Below are positions 18,301-26,081 of a stretch of DNA of 34,712 nt, one piece after another. The notes under the pieces are model-generated. The model was not told the origin of the DNA, made no database searches, and worked only from the letters and a program-made list of their open reading frames with translations. Positions within the stretch are counted from its first letter, which is position 1. Every line of letters starts with the position of its first letter. The DNA comes from an uncultured Opitutales bacterium (GTDB taxonomy: Bacteria; Verrucomicrobiota; Verrucomicrobiia; Opitutales; UBA2995). The translations under genes were made by a program, and so were the position numbers. The stretch is from NCBI GenBank assembly GCA_937920335.1, contig CALGUT010000556.1, positions 1 to 34,712 of the forward strand, in the 5' to 3' direction.

Positions 18301-18524
18301 AATTGAATTTAGAAGACCAAGATCAAAATTGGTCGGGCGGTGTCAGGGCGACAGAAGAAGTCATCGGCAAAGCCGGTCAGGTTTTGCTCGAACGCTTGCG
18401 TTCAGACATTCGTGAGATGCAACTCGATATGTTGCGTCAATCGAGCGATCCACCTGAGCAATATCGCTCCCAGGTTGAAAAGTATTTTGAGCAATTGGCC
18501 GAGGAGGGCTCGGGCAATTCCTAA
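15387..18524 (+). CDS. Large membrane-anchored, Gln/Glu-rich coiled-coil protein (DUF4175-like)
   Basis: This 1045-residue protein has three N-terminal hydrophobic segments (about 15-41, 53-74, 144-164), a region of beta-rich, immunoglobulin-like appearance (about 180-490), and a long C-terminal half (about 500-1040) of Glu/Gln/Ala-rich helix with heptad character. A low-complexity Ser/Glu/Gln stretch (about 614-650) divides the halves. The layout recalls the poorly known DUF4175 family, but I cannot confirm this. The soluble part is probably periplasmic, forming an extended rod. It sits in the middle of the MoxR operon, 1 nt after the BatA-type gene and 3-6 nt before the next VWA gene. Function is unknown. 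Confidence 0.8.
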   Translation: MQPVAETLKPIAFRLLLLRLAGWLAFCVIGLGLVFCGLEFLEKLFVFKETTAVIFNLGILAVFGVIALVGLIRVYRNQPKLMELSNRVEKAHPDLMDSFNAAVEVSNIPEAKRTTIERLLVDSVAEKTASYDLEKLLIPKRFRFFSLSGLLVVAIALMTFAHFFDVSQKFRYQVGDWVRGESTAFYVAPKPLEVARGEDIRVYVSPRRWDAQCTIEFQENGELVSFPMNSAGDGRSDFVFYDVVEDIQFRVQTASLTSPWYSVVAYDPPVIDLFQLFVDPPAYSGYESESYDALKDLEMLEGTRLSFDLAGSMITELNVEFGEESLPLMKNEMGSFGFDIRPEESSSLRFVMFNETGHRAQTETVQLTVLPDEKPVLEWIKPGEDTTVKPDDLIPLELFVADDFGLNAVILNLSISGTRQRSIALHQGDESREPGAIELNLFESLDLFELEVLDGDVISYSATAMDNKEPEPNIVRSEVFFIEVRVEKEPIELEGMDGEGETEEVDVRALVIELKKIIRDTYAAMGLPLEENQFANQEIGTQLASLRTVIESVMVQAAPILTQQGQEHLMEFLIRAREGMEKAETMINSNATDLAIAPEEQALAELVSFEAELSRNQSNSESQSESESEGDSQGQQPPSEGEQNQDPSEAPNFAELPEALDDLNSLIDQQSELNDEIERAQRRNATEDDLEALAEQQSQLSKDAVEMRDQLERLMPGNPSAPAIDQAAGEMAQGAGQLEEGQPGMAQGSGQRAQQGLMNAATLLEQGINQVASQMMQGLAGQGQQLASRQSQAASQSRQADEGELNDEERAELKAQQEGIAEDFEEWQDNLAQTANQLREQFPEAASELDGIGEQADEENLEGQMSRAENALHYRRFGRAAPIQDELAESMESLADGIEETASGMPQLADSAVREALAELQEAQQALEGMQAEGESPGAQQRLEAMQDGLSGMLSDLASRLNDPELREFAGELNLEDQDQNWSGGVRATEEVIGKAGQVLLERLRSDIREMQLDMLRQSSDPPEQYRSQVEKYFEQLAEEGSGNS

Positions 18525-18530
18525 TAGGTG

Positions 18531-20705
18531 ATGCATTTCGACCTTCCTATCTCGATTGGATGGATCCTGTTAGCGGTTGTGCTGGCGGGGGTGTCTTTGG
18601 TGTGGAGTTCTCTACGCTTGCAAGCCTGGCTCCCTCTGAAAAACCGTGTGGTATTGGCGACTCTTCGGGGAGCCTCATTACTCGCTCTGTTTCTGGCGCT
18701 CTTGAATCCCTATTTTGTGAAGGAAGATCCCGATCCCGAAGCGTTTGAATTGGTTGTTTTGGCAGATGCATCAGGAAGTATGGAAACTCCGGATACGGAG
18801 CGGGCGACTAATCGGGCTGAAGTGGTTACGTCCATGATCAGTTTCGAGGAGGAAGAAAATTTGTTTCAAGGCCCATTAGCTGATTACCCGGTAAATCCTT
18901 ATTTATTCCAGGAAACAATCTTGCCCTGGCGATTGGGTGGTAGTTACAAGCCCAGTGGTCAAAGTGCGCCCGCGGACAGCCTTTTGCAGGTGCTCAAGCA
19001 AAGTCAGGATCGGGGACGTTCCTTGGGAGGGGTTTTGCTGATTACCGACGGCCATGAAAATTCCGGAAGTCTCTTAATTGAGGCGGCGCGCCAGTTCCGC
19101 GACGCTGCCATCCCTGTTTCTGTAGTAGGGGTAGGTGAGAACGCTCCCCCGGGCGACGTGAGTATTCGATTTACGGATTCCCAACTGGAAGCTGAAGTCG
19201 GTGAAGTGGTCATGGTGAACGGAAAGGTGTTGAACGCTTTTAACACAGAGAAAACGGTCACGGTGCAGCTGTTTCGTGGAGGTGAATGGCTTCAGGACAA
19301 AGTGGTTACCTTGAATGCAGGCGAAGAACGGGATGTCGTGTTTGAAGATCAGGCAGAATATGCGGGGGTACGAACTTACCGTTTGCGAGTGGAGCCTTTG
19401 GTAGAAGATACGAATCCTGCGTCCGATGTGGACTTTGCCACTATGGAAATCAAGAAGCCTGACGAATATAAAATTCTCTACTTAGGGTCTCAATTGCACT
19501 GGGAGTTTCGTTTTCTTAAACAAGCGCTCAAAGATGATGCGCGGTTTCAATTGGATAGCTTCATTCGAACCGGACCGAAGTCTTACCTGCAAAATCGACA
19601 GGAGGATGATGAGCCCACACCGTTAACTGACGTGCCGCAGGATTCGTCCTATTATTTTGAATACGATGCAGTGATCGTCGATACACGGTTGACTCACTTG
19701 TTGAGTGAGGAGGTTCTTCAGGCACTCCGGAACGTGGTTACTCGACGGGGAGCAGGTTTGTTGGCCCTCGGCCCGATGGACAAGTCACCGAAGCTGTTGA
19801 CCTCCATGTTGCCTGTCAAAGAAGCAAAGGCGATTTTGTATAAAGACAAGCGGTATCTCGAACTGGAAGCCGATCCTGTTTTTACTGGGAGTAAAGGGGG
19901 TTCGTTGTTTCAAAACCCTGGACCCTTTCTTGCGGAGAATACACCGGTATACCTAGGTACAAATGTGAGCCGAGGTGGTCGAGCTTCAGCTACCACTAAA
20001 GGCCGTGAAAACCCAATCCTGGTTGTTCAGGCATTTGGGGCTGGCAGCACCGCTTATCTTGGCACCGAGAATACCTGGCGCTGGCGGATGGAGTCGGACA
20101 AAGGCTTGGAACAGCATGGTTTGTTCTGGAGGCAGCTTTTATTTTGGTTGGCGAGTGGCGGAAAGGAGCGCCTCGATATGCCTCTTCAGGGCACGGTTCA
20201 GTCGCTTGATAGCCAGGTGGACCTGGATCTTAAAGTGAGGGCTCAAGATTTCGGTGCGGAGTCTGAGGCTCGGGTTACCGCGACTATTGAAAAACCCAGT
20301 GGTGAACGGGCGGATGTGTTGCTCAATCCGTCTCTTACCTTACCCGGCAAATATGAGGCGGATTTTCTGGCGAGCGAGCCGGGCGAGTTTCATGTGCGCT
20401 ACTCGGTGGAATATGGTGATGGTGAGTTGCTCGAGCACGATGCATTTTTTGCGGTTTCCCCTACCGGACCAGAATTATCTGATACGTCCTTTAAAGAATC
20501 TTTATTGCGGGATGTGGCTCGCTTAACCGGTGGTATTTATACGTCCTACCGCGATTGGCGGTCGATCAGCGAAATCCCGGTGGCCGATCATATTCCCGTT
20601 GTTCAACGCCGAGTTTACTGGGCGCACAGCTGGCCTTACTTCTTGGTGTTAGCTTTGTTTTTGCTTAGTGAATGGTACCGGAGGAGGGTACTGGGCCTGA
20701 AATGA
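18531..20705 (+). CDS. Membrane VWA protein with glutamine-amidotransferase-like module
   Basis: This 724-residue protein has two N-terminal membrane helices (about residues 8-26 and 40-60), a VWA-like domain with MIDAS motif DASGSM (D79) and the supporting LLITDGHENSG segment, a central alpha/beta module starting at about YKILYLGSQLHWEFRFLKQA that resembles the class I amidotransferase-like fold seen in such operons, and a final membrane helix near the C terminus (WPYFLVLALFLL). The amidotransferase triad is not evident, so that module is probably non-catalytic. I chose ATG 18531; a GTG sits immediately before it at 18528. Its stop overlaps the next gene's ATG by 4 nt (ATGA). Confidence 0.85.
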   Translation: MHFDLPISIGWILLAVVLAGVSLVWSSLRLQAWLPLKNRVVLATLRGASLLALFLALLNPYFVKEDPDPEAFELVVLADASGSMETPDTERATNRAEVVTSMISFEEEENLFQGPLADYPVNPYLFQETILPWRLGGSYKPSGQSAPADSLLQVLKQSQDRGRSLGGVLLITDGHENSGSLLIEAARQFRDAAIPVSVVGVGENAPPGDVSIRFTDSQLEAEVGEVVMVNGKVLNAFNTEKTVTVQLFRGGEWLQDKVVTLNAGEERDVVFEDQAEYAGVRTYRLRVEPLVEDTNPASDVDFATMEIKKPDEYKILYLGSQLHWEFRFLKQALKDDARFQLDSFIRTGPKSYLQNRQEDDEPTPLTDVPQDSSYYFEYDAVIVDTRLTHLLSEEVLQALRNVVTRRGAGLLALGPMDKSPKLLTSMLPVKEAKAILYKDKRYLELEADPVFTGSKGGSLFQNPGPFLAENTPVYLGTNVSRGGRASATTKGRENPILVVQAFGAGSTAYLGTENTWRWRMESDKGLEQHGLFWRQLLFWLASGGKERLDMPLQGTVQSLDSQVDLDLKVRAQDFGAESEARVTATIEKPSGERADVLLNPSLTLPGKYEADFLASEPGEFHVRYSVEYGDGELLEHDAFFAVSPTGPELSDTSFKESLLRDVARLTGGIYTSYRDWRSISEIPVADHIPVVQRRVYWAHSWPYFLVLALFLLSEWYRRRVLGLK

Positions 20706-22216
20706 AACGGTTTAGAACAATACTGTTGGCTGGGTGCTTTATGGGCGTCGTGAATGGGGCGTTAGAGGCGCAAACTGGGTCTATAACGGAGGGCCTTCTG
20801 CCGCCTGACCAGCTTTCTCGGACCGAAACTATCAGCAGAGCCTTGGAAGACCTCGAGTCCAACAATGTGGATACGAGAGTGGGTTCGATCATGTTGTTGG
20901 GTAAGTATGAAGACATGCGTGCCTTGATGGGAGTGGTAGATGGTCTTACTGATCCACATGTGAGGGTTCGTCGTGCAGCATTGGTTTCCCTGATTGAGAT
21001 TCAAGCGTCGATGCCTCCTACCGCCGTGGAGCCGATCATGTTGATGTTGGGGGATGACGATGCCGAGATTCGTCGGATGGTGTCCTCAAGTTTGGCGATG
21101 TTGGTGAATCTTTGGAATTCCTACAATCGCGGGAATCAGATTATACCGCTTCCTCCAGGTTTGCCGTTGAATGTGAGACAGCGTTTCATCAATGCCTTTC
21201 TCGATGAAGATGTGGTGGTGCGACGGAACATGCTAAGCTACTATTTCTTTCTAGGGATTCAGCTTCCTGAATTTATACTGATTTCACTGTTGGAAGATGA
21301 GGATGACATGGTCCGGCTTGAAGCTGTTCGACTGTGTATAAGAATCTCGCGATTTGATACCGTTGTTAAGCAGGCGGAGAAACTATCTGTGGATCCGGTA
21401 AAAAGCATCAGGCTCTTGTTCGCGAATATGTTGGGAAACGATCGGGCTCCTAGTGCGGAGGAGTGGTTTGAGGTGCTATTTAATGATGAGGATATCGAGG
21501 TCGTTCATGAGGCGGAGTTATCGGCCTTCCGACTACGTCCTGATTTTCAGGCTGCGAAAAAACTGACGGATCTGGTCTTAACGGGACAGCTAAACCAGGA
21601 GCAGGGTACTACTTTTATCCAGACCTTGGGAGTACTCCGTGAAAGGGCACAGAGTTTAGTCGACCGACTTCTGGAGTCTGAGAATCCGACATATCGGCTC
21701 GAAGCCTTACGTTTATATCTCGGATATGTGGATCTGAAAAAAGACACCGATCGCATTCTTGCTTTGGCGGATGACAAATCGGAACGGGTTCGTATTCAGG
21801 TGCTCAATTACCTTCGTGGTAGCCGCGACTTGGTACCGGCTGAGCTGATTGAAGGACTTTCCTACGCTCGAGATGCCAAGGTGAGAGAAACAGCGCTCAA
21901 TCTCACGCGCTTCTTTTCTAATGAAGATGCGGAACCGCTGTTGTTTGACTTCCTGATCGATGAAGAGTCTCGCCTGAGAATGATGGCAATCGATGAGCTC
22001 GTTCGTCGAGAATCACCGGACGTTAGAGAGACCCTGCATCTTTCGCTGGAAGATAACGACTGGCTCATCCAGCGTCGGGCGGTAACTCATCTGATCGGGT
22101 TGAATGATCCGGAGGAACTGAATTTCTTGAAATCGGTAGTGGATAAAGATCCGGATGGTTCTTTGGCCCTTTATATTAAAGACCAGATGCTTAAACGCCT
22201 GGGTGTTCAATTGTGA
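20702..22216 (+). CDS. Exported HEAT-repeat scaffold protein
   Basis: This 504-residue protein starts with a signal peptide (MKRFRTILLAGCFMGVVNGA, cut near LEA) and is otherwise made of helical repeats of roughly 30-40 residues, with recurrent VRRAAL, VRLEAV and RLEALRLY patterns, typical of HEAT/armadillo-like solenoids that bind other proteins. I chose ATG 20702 because it overlaps the previous stop as ATGA and starts the signal peptide; an earlier ATG at 20672 would put ten polar residues in front of it. A purine-rich GAGGAGGG (20681-20688) lies upstream, at a long spacing. It likely acts as a periplasmic scaffold for the operon's complex. Confidence 0.88.
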   Translation: MKRFRTILLAGCFMGVVNGALEAQTGSITEGLLPPDQLSRTETISRALEDLESNNVDTRVGSIMLLGKYEDMRALMGVVDGLTDPHVRVRRAALVSLIEIQASMPPTAVEPIMLMLGDDDAEIRRMVSSSLAMLVNLWNSYNRGNQIIPLPPGLPLNVRQRFINAFLDEDVVVRRNMLSYYFFLGIQLPEFILISLLEDEDDMVRLEAVRLCIRISRFDTVVKQAEKLSVDPVKSIRLLFANMLGNDRAPSAEEWFEVLFNDEDIEVVHEAELSAFRLRPDFQAAKKLTDLVLTGQLNQEQGTTFIQTLGVLRERAQSLVDRLLESENPTYRLEALRLYLGYVDLKKDTDRILALADDKSERVRIQVLNYLRGSRDLVPAELIEGLSYARDAKVRETALNLTRFFSNEDAEPLLFDFLIDEESRLRMMAIDELVRRESPDVRETLHLSLEDNDWLIQRRAVTHLIGLNDPEELNFLKSVVDKDPDGSLALYIKDQMLKRLGVQL

Positions 22217-23229
22217 TGCGTGTATTTTATAAACTGATACTATCTGTAGGCCTGCTTTTCCTGGTTCAACCTTTGTTTTCGGTTGTAGAGGTTGAGGAAG
22301 CGCAGGCAGAAACCAAGCTGCCCCCCAAAGACGTTCCTTACTTGAAGGTCGTTCAATTAATACAAGGGGATGCTATGCAACGTCAGTATGCAGATGCGCT
22401 GCCTAGTTTACTGGAGGAACTTCGGACTCGTACGACGCTCAATGTAGATCCTTTTCCGATCTATATCGATTCCTTTGAAGACGAAATTATCTTCAAGCAT
22501 CCGGTGTTGTATGTAAATTTTGCGGACCGGCCCGAGTGGACCCTGAGCGCGGGTGAGATTAAGAACCTGAAAGCGTTCATAGAGCGAGGTGGCTTTCTGT
22601 TTATTGATGCAGGTATCAATGCGGCGTTTCTCCGGGGCAACTCGCGTCATGGGCAGATGCACAGTTTTGCGGATTGGGAGGTGTCTCCCGAAGTCGATGG
22701 AGCACTCAAGCAGGTGTTTCCCGATAAACGATTTGAACCGCTTCCTCGCAGCGACCCATTTTTTAAGTCTTTCTACGCGGGATTACCAGATGCGTCGACA
22801 CTGCCTGAGGCGATTCGTGAATTCATCATCAACGAAAAGTGGCCGCAAGGGACCTACTCATCAATGGTGCTAAAGCACGAAGGCCGTGTAGCTGTTATGG
22901 CTATGCCCATCATGGCAATGGGGTGGGGCAAGTCTGAATTTGGACAGTGGACGACTCGTATTGGATTCCGAGTACGTGAAGGTGCTGAGGGTTTATCTGA
23001 CCGTTTGAGCGAAGCGTCCTTTGGTGGAGAAAGCTACGAGACGACCCGTGAAGATGGATTAAACGACGTCATCTATTGTGAAGTTCCGGGAACGCCAGCT
23101 TGGGTCGAAGAACCCAATGGAGACTGGCGTGTATTCCGTTATTATCATAGCCAGGAGATTAGCGACTACGCGCATACCTTCTATACCCGGTTGGGGGTGA
23201 ATTTATTCGTTTATATATTTAGTCAGTAA
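22216..23229 (+). CDS. Exported DUF4159 protein
   Basis: This 337-residue protein begins with a signal peptide (MRVFYKLILSVGLLFLVQPLF) followed by the DUF4159 domain. Recognisable segments include LLEELRTRTTLNVD, ILYVNF-like strands and IERGGFLFIDAG, the last resembling a glutamine-amidotransferase-type Rossmann core. DUF4159 proteins are regularly encoded at the end of MoxR operons and their biochemical role is unknown. The start ATG 22216 overlaps the preceding stop by 1 nt (TGATG); a GTG at 22213 is also possible. It is the last gene of the operon; 97 nt separate it from the next gene. Confidence 0.85.
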   Translation: MRVFYKLILSVGLLFLVQPLFSVVEVEEAQAETKLPPKDVPYLKVVQLIQGDAMQRQYADALPSLLEELRTRTTLNVDPFPIYIDSFEDEIIFKHPVLYVNFADRPEWTLSAGEIKNLKAFIERGGFLFIDAGINAAFLRGNSRHGQMHSFADWEVSPEVDGALKQVFPDKRFEPLPRSDPFFKSFYAGLPDASTLPEAIREFIINEKWPQGTYSSMVLKHEGRVAVMAMPIMAMGWGKSEFGQWTTRIGFRVREGAEGLSDRLSEASFGGESYETTREDGLNDVIYCEVPGTPAWVEEPNGDWRVFRYYHSQEISDYAHTFYTRLGVNLFVYIFSQ

Positions 23230-23326
23230 CTAAAGAGTGGAATCCGTGTTCTTGGAAATAGGGTTGGCAACTGATGGCCCATTCCGCTAGGTATCTCCCC
23301 AATATCCCCGTAATTAAGGTATTCTT

Positions 23327-25063
23327 ATGAGTTCGAGACTATTTAAAATCCTCTGGGCTGTTCTTTCTGTTGTGCTATCACTGTCGGTGACCGCTAAAGA
23401 GCTGCCCAACTTCAACCTGTTGGATACGCGTGAAACAAATGTTGAGCTCTATGGTGCGCGTGGAAAAGCGGTGGCCTTATTTTTTACCGGAACCGGGTGC
23501 CCGATTGCTCGGAAGAGCGTATCAAAGTTCGCGAAGCTGGAGCGTGACTATGCCGCTCAAGGAGTTGATTTCTGGATCGTAAATTCCTATGCCGAAGAGT
23601 CGATGCGCGATATCCAAAAGGAGATTGGGCGTCTAAAACTACGGGAGATGACTTACCTCTTGGATTCGAAGCAAACGGTTGCCTATGCCTACGATGTGAA
23701 TCGCACCGCTGAAGTAATTCTGATCGATACATTCACTTGGGAAGCGGTTTACCGCGGTGCGATCGATAATCAAATGACTGAGGGTACCGAGAAACCCAGG
23801 GCGTCTGAACACTACCTCAAGACCGCTCTGGATCAGTTGCTGGCTGGCGAAGAAATCTCGACTCCCCGAACCAGATCCGTGGGATGTATTATTTCCTATC
23901 CGCAAGTGAGTGCTACGGATGAAGCTCCTGATTATGCGACACAGGTGGCTCCCATCTTGCAGAAAAACTGCGTGGAATGCCACCAACCAGGAGCTATTGG
24001 ACCTTGGAGTATGACCAGCCACCGTCGTGTTTCCAATTACTCAGCGATGATGGAAGAGGTCCTGCTGACCCGTCGTATGCCTCCCTGGGATCCGCATCCC
24101 GGTTACGGTGATTTTCTGAATGACCAATCTCTGACGAGAGAAGAGGAACACACGCTATTGAGCTGGATCAAGGCGGGAAATCCGAAAGGTGACAGCCACG
24201 ATCCGCTGACGGATCCGCGACCGAAGTTGCCCGAGTGGCGTATGGGAAACCCCGACGCGATTATCAAACTTCCAGAGGAGCAGAAGATCGCGGCTACGGG
24301 AATCGAACCTTATCGCTATGTGGAGGTGGATAATCCATTCGATGAAGATGTTTGGATAAGCGGATTTGATGTAAACCCTGGCAACCACAGTGTGCTACAT
24401 CATGTGATACTCTATGTGCGTTGGCCTGGAGTTCCTGAATCGAATGGAAAGTTGGGTCAGTTTTTTTACGGCTGGGCGCCAGGTGCTAGTTCTTTGAAGT
24501 ATCCGGAAGGTGTTGCGAAACTCCTTCCGGCGAATGCTAAGCTCACTTTGGAACTTCACTATACGACGATCGGAGAGCCACAAACCGATATGACGGAGAT
24601 GGCCATCTATCTTGCTGATGGCCCGCAGGAGCGGATCGGGCAAACACGGTCAGCCATCAATACGCGTCTGGATATTCCTCCTGGTGAAAACGATGCCCGG
24701 CACACCGCTACGTATGCGTTTAAAAAACCAGCCACCATCTACGGCTTATTTCCTCATATGCACTTCCGCGGAAAGTGGATGCGCTACGAACTGTTACTTC
24801 CCAACGGAAAGCGGGAGACGATTCTTCATGTTCCACGCTATGATTTTCAATGGCAGCTCTCTTACTACCTGAAGGAACCTCGTCATGTCCCAGCGGGTAC
24901 GTGGCTAATGGTTACGGGGTCTTTCGACAACTCAGTCGGCAATCCTAACAATCCTGATCCGACCAAACGGGTCGTGTTTGGTGAACAGTCTTGGGACGAG
25001 ATGTTTATTGGCTTTTTCGAAGCCGCCGATGATCCCGAGCCTTCAGTGGCGATGGGAAGGTAG
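23327..25063 (+). CDS. Exported redoxin-cytochrome c-copper monooxygenase fusion
   Basis: This 578-residue periplasmic protein has a signal peptide (about 1-23), a thioredoxin-fold redoxin domain (about 25-175) with a single active-site cysteine C58 (GCPIAR), a c-type heme domain with C215-x2-C218-H219 and candidate axial M251 in MPPW, and a C-terminal domain resembling peptidylglycine alpha-hydroxylating monooxygenase (about 330-578). Expected copper ligands are all visible: H358/H359 and H411 for one site, H477 and H479 (HMHF) and M559 for the other. The combination occurs in Planctomycetota and Verrucomicrobiota. It may hydroxylate an organic substrate, with the heme in cis supplying electrons. 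No Shine-Dalgarno sequence precedes the start. Confidence 0.85.
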   Translation: MSSRLFKILWAVLSVVLSLSVTAKELPNFNLLDTRETNVELYGARGKAVALFFTGTGCPIARKSVSKFAKLERDYAAQGVDFWIVNSYAEESMRDIQKEIGRLKLREMTYLLDSKQTVAYAYDVNRTAEVILIDTFTWEAVYRGAIDNQMTEGTEKPRASEHYLKTALDQLLAGEEISTPRTRSVGCIISYPQVSATDEAPDYATQVAPILQKNCVECHQPGAIGPWSMTSHRRVSNYSAMMEEVLLTRRMPPWDPHPGYGDFLNDQSLTREEEHTLLSWIKAGNPKGDSHDPLTDPRPKLPEWRMGNPDAIIKLPEEQKIAATGIEPYRYVEVDNPFDEDVWISGFDVNPGNHSVLHHVILYVRWPGVPESNGKLGQFFYGWAPGASSLKYPEGVAKLLPANAKLTLELHYTTIGEPQTDMTEMAIYLADGPQERIGQTRSAINTRLDIPPGENDARHTATYAFKKPATIYGLFPHMHFRGKWMRYELLLPNGKRETILHVPRYDFQWQLSYYLKEPRHVPAGTWLMVTGSFDNSVGNPNNPDPTKRVVFGEQSWDEMFIGFFEAADDPEPSVAMGR

Positions 25064-25090
25064 CTTCGAGAGGATCTGGAATCTTGGTTC

Positions 25091-25657
25091 CTAAGACTTC
25101 CTCAAAATCAGATTCATCGCTTCAGCTCGGGCGGCGGGGTCTTCTCTAAAGATACCGCAGACAGAAGAGGTGATGGTTGATGCCCCCGCTTTTTTGATGC
25201 CTCGCATGGACATACACAAGTGTTCTGCTTCCAAAACTACAATAGTGCCGAGTGAGTCGAGCTTTTCCTGGATGGCTGAGGCGACTTGCATGGTCAGGCG
25301 TTCCTGAACCTGCGGGCGTCGAGAGTAGCCGTCGACGAGGCGGGCGAGTTTGGACAGACCTGTTATCTTGCTTCCCGGTTGTGGCAGGTAACCGACATGT
25401 GCCTTTCCGAAGAAGGGGATGAGGTGGTGCTCGCAGATCGAATAGAAAGAGATGTCTCGAACAATGATGATCTCGTCATGATCCACGTCGAAGGCCTTAT
25501 CGATGTGAGACGTTGGATCCTCGGCGATGCCACTGCAGATCTCTCCATACATGCGAGCCACTCGGGCGGGGGTTTCTACGAGTCCATCGCGATCGGGATC
25601 TTCACCGATGGCGATGAGAATTTCTTTAACGGCTTTTTCGATACGTGGGTAGTCCAT
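25091..25657 (-). CDS. folE: GTP cyclohydrolase I
   Basis: This 188-residue enzyme converts GTP to dihydroneopterin triphosphate, the first step of tetrahydrofolate and queuosine synthesis. Zinc ligands C75 and H78 lie in CEHHLIPFFGKAHVGY and C148 in HLCMSMRGI, all intact. The C terminus (SVCGIFREDPAARAE) is conserved. It converges with the monooxygenase gene, with only 27 nt between the stops, and is a single gene with no other folate genes nearby. Length is usual for the family. Assignment is firm. Confidence 0.95.
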   Translation of the reverse strand: MDYPRIEKAVKEILIAIGEDPDRDGLVETPARVARMYGEICSGIAEDPTSHIDKAFDVDHDEIIIVRDISFYSICEHHLIPFFGKAHVGYLPQPGSKITGLSKLARLVDGYSRRPQVQERLTMQVASAIQEKLDSLGTIVVLEAEHLCMSMRGIKKAGASTITSSVCGIFREDPAARAEAMNLILRKS

Positions 25658-25887
25658 GATGCTATAGTTCTAGAGTGTCGGTTGCAGATCCGGTCGCAAA
25701 TACAACCAGTCGTTTTGAAGTTAATGGAGTAGGGGCGAAAGTTACAAGCGGTTGGTTCGTTATTTGGGATGAGCTTTTTTACCAGAGGGCTAATGGTGAG
25801 GCTCCGTATTAAAATTGAAAACGCTAAGATCAGACAGGTTAAACGGAAGGTTAGTTATTATGATAATCGTTTCTTAACCCGGCATGA
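25658..25887. other. Intergenic region upstream of folE
   Basis: This is the folE-proximal part of a 424-base gap between folE and the secreted lactonase. It should hold the folE promoter on the minus strand, but no convincing -35/-10 pair was found and there is no recognisable riboswitch. The remainder (25888-26081) contains a short orphan ORF described separately. Confidence 0.4.
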
Positions 25888-26043
25888 GTAAATAACTACC
25901 CAACAAAAACTGAGGCGATCGAAGGATTGTTATCGTTGATAAAGCAACTGAGTCCAGGTGGGGACTTGGAAACCTTGGACAATGTATCAACTTCTCTTAA
26001 CTTACGATTCGTGATCGGAGAAGAGCCTCAGCTCGGCTCTTAA
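25888..26043 (+). CDS. Orphan 51-codon open frame, possible small protein or gene remnant
   Basis: The frame runs from just after a TGA (25885-25887) to TAA (26041-26043) and reads NNYPTKTEAIEGLLSLIKQL and onward with protein-like composition, ending in GEEPQLGS. No ATG lies in the frame; TTG codons at about 25927 and 25936 are the only obvious starts. An ATG at 25884 sits one base off frame and stops after three codons, so this could be the end of a decayed gene or a start broken by a small indel. A hairpin (26021-26027 with 26035-26041) overlaps its end but has no T run. I do not recognise the protein. It may also be chance. Confidence 0.25.
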   Translation, partial: VNNYPTKTEAIEGLLSLIKQLSPGGDLETLDNVSTSLNLRFVIGEEPQLGS

Positions 26044-26081
26044 CCCCGAATAAGAGAAGCCCTAGGCCCATACGACGCTTT

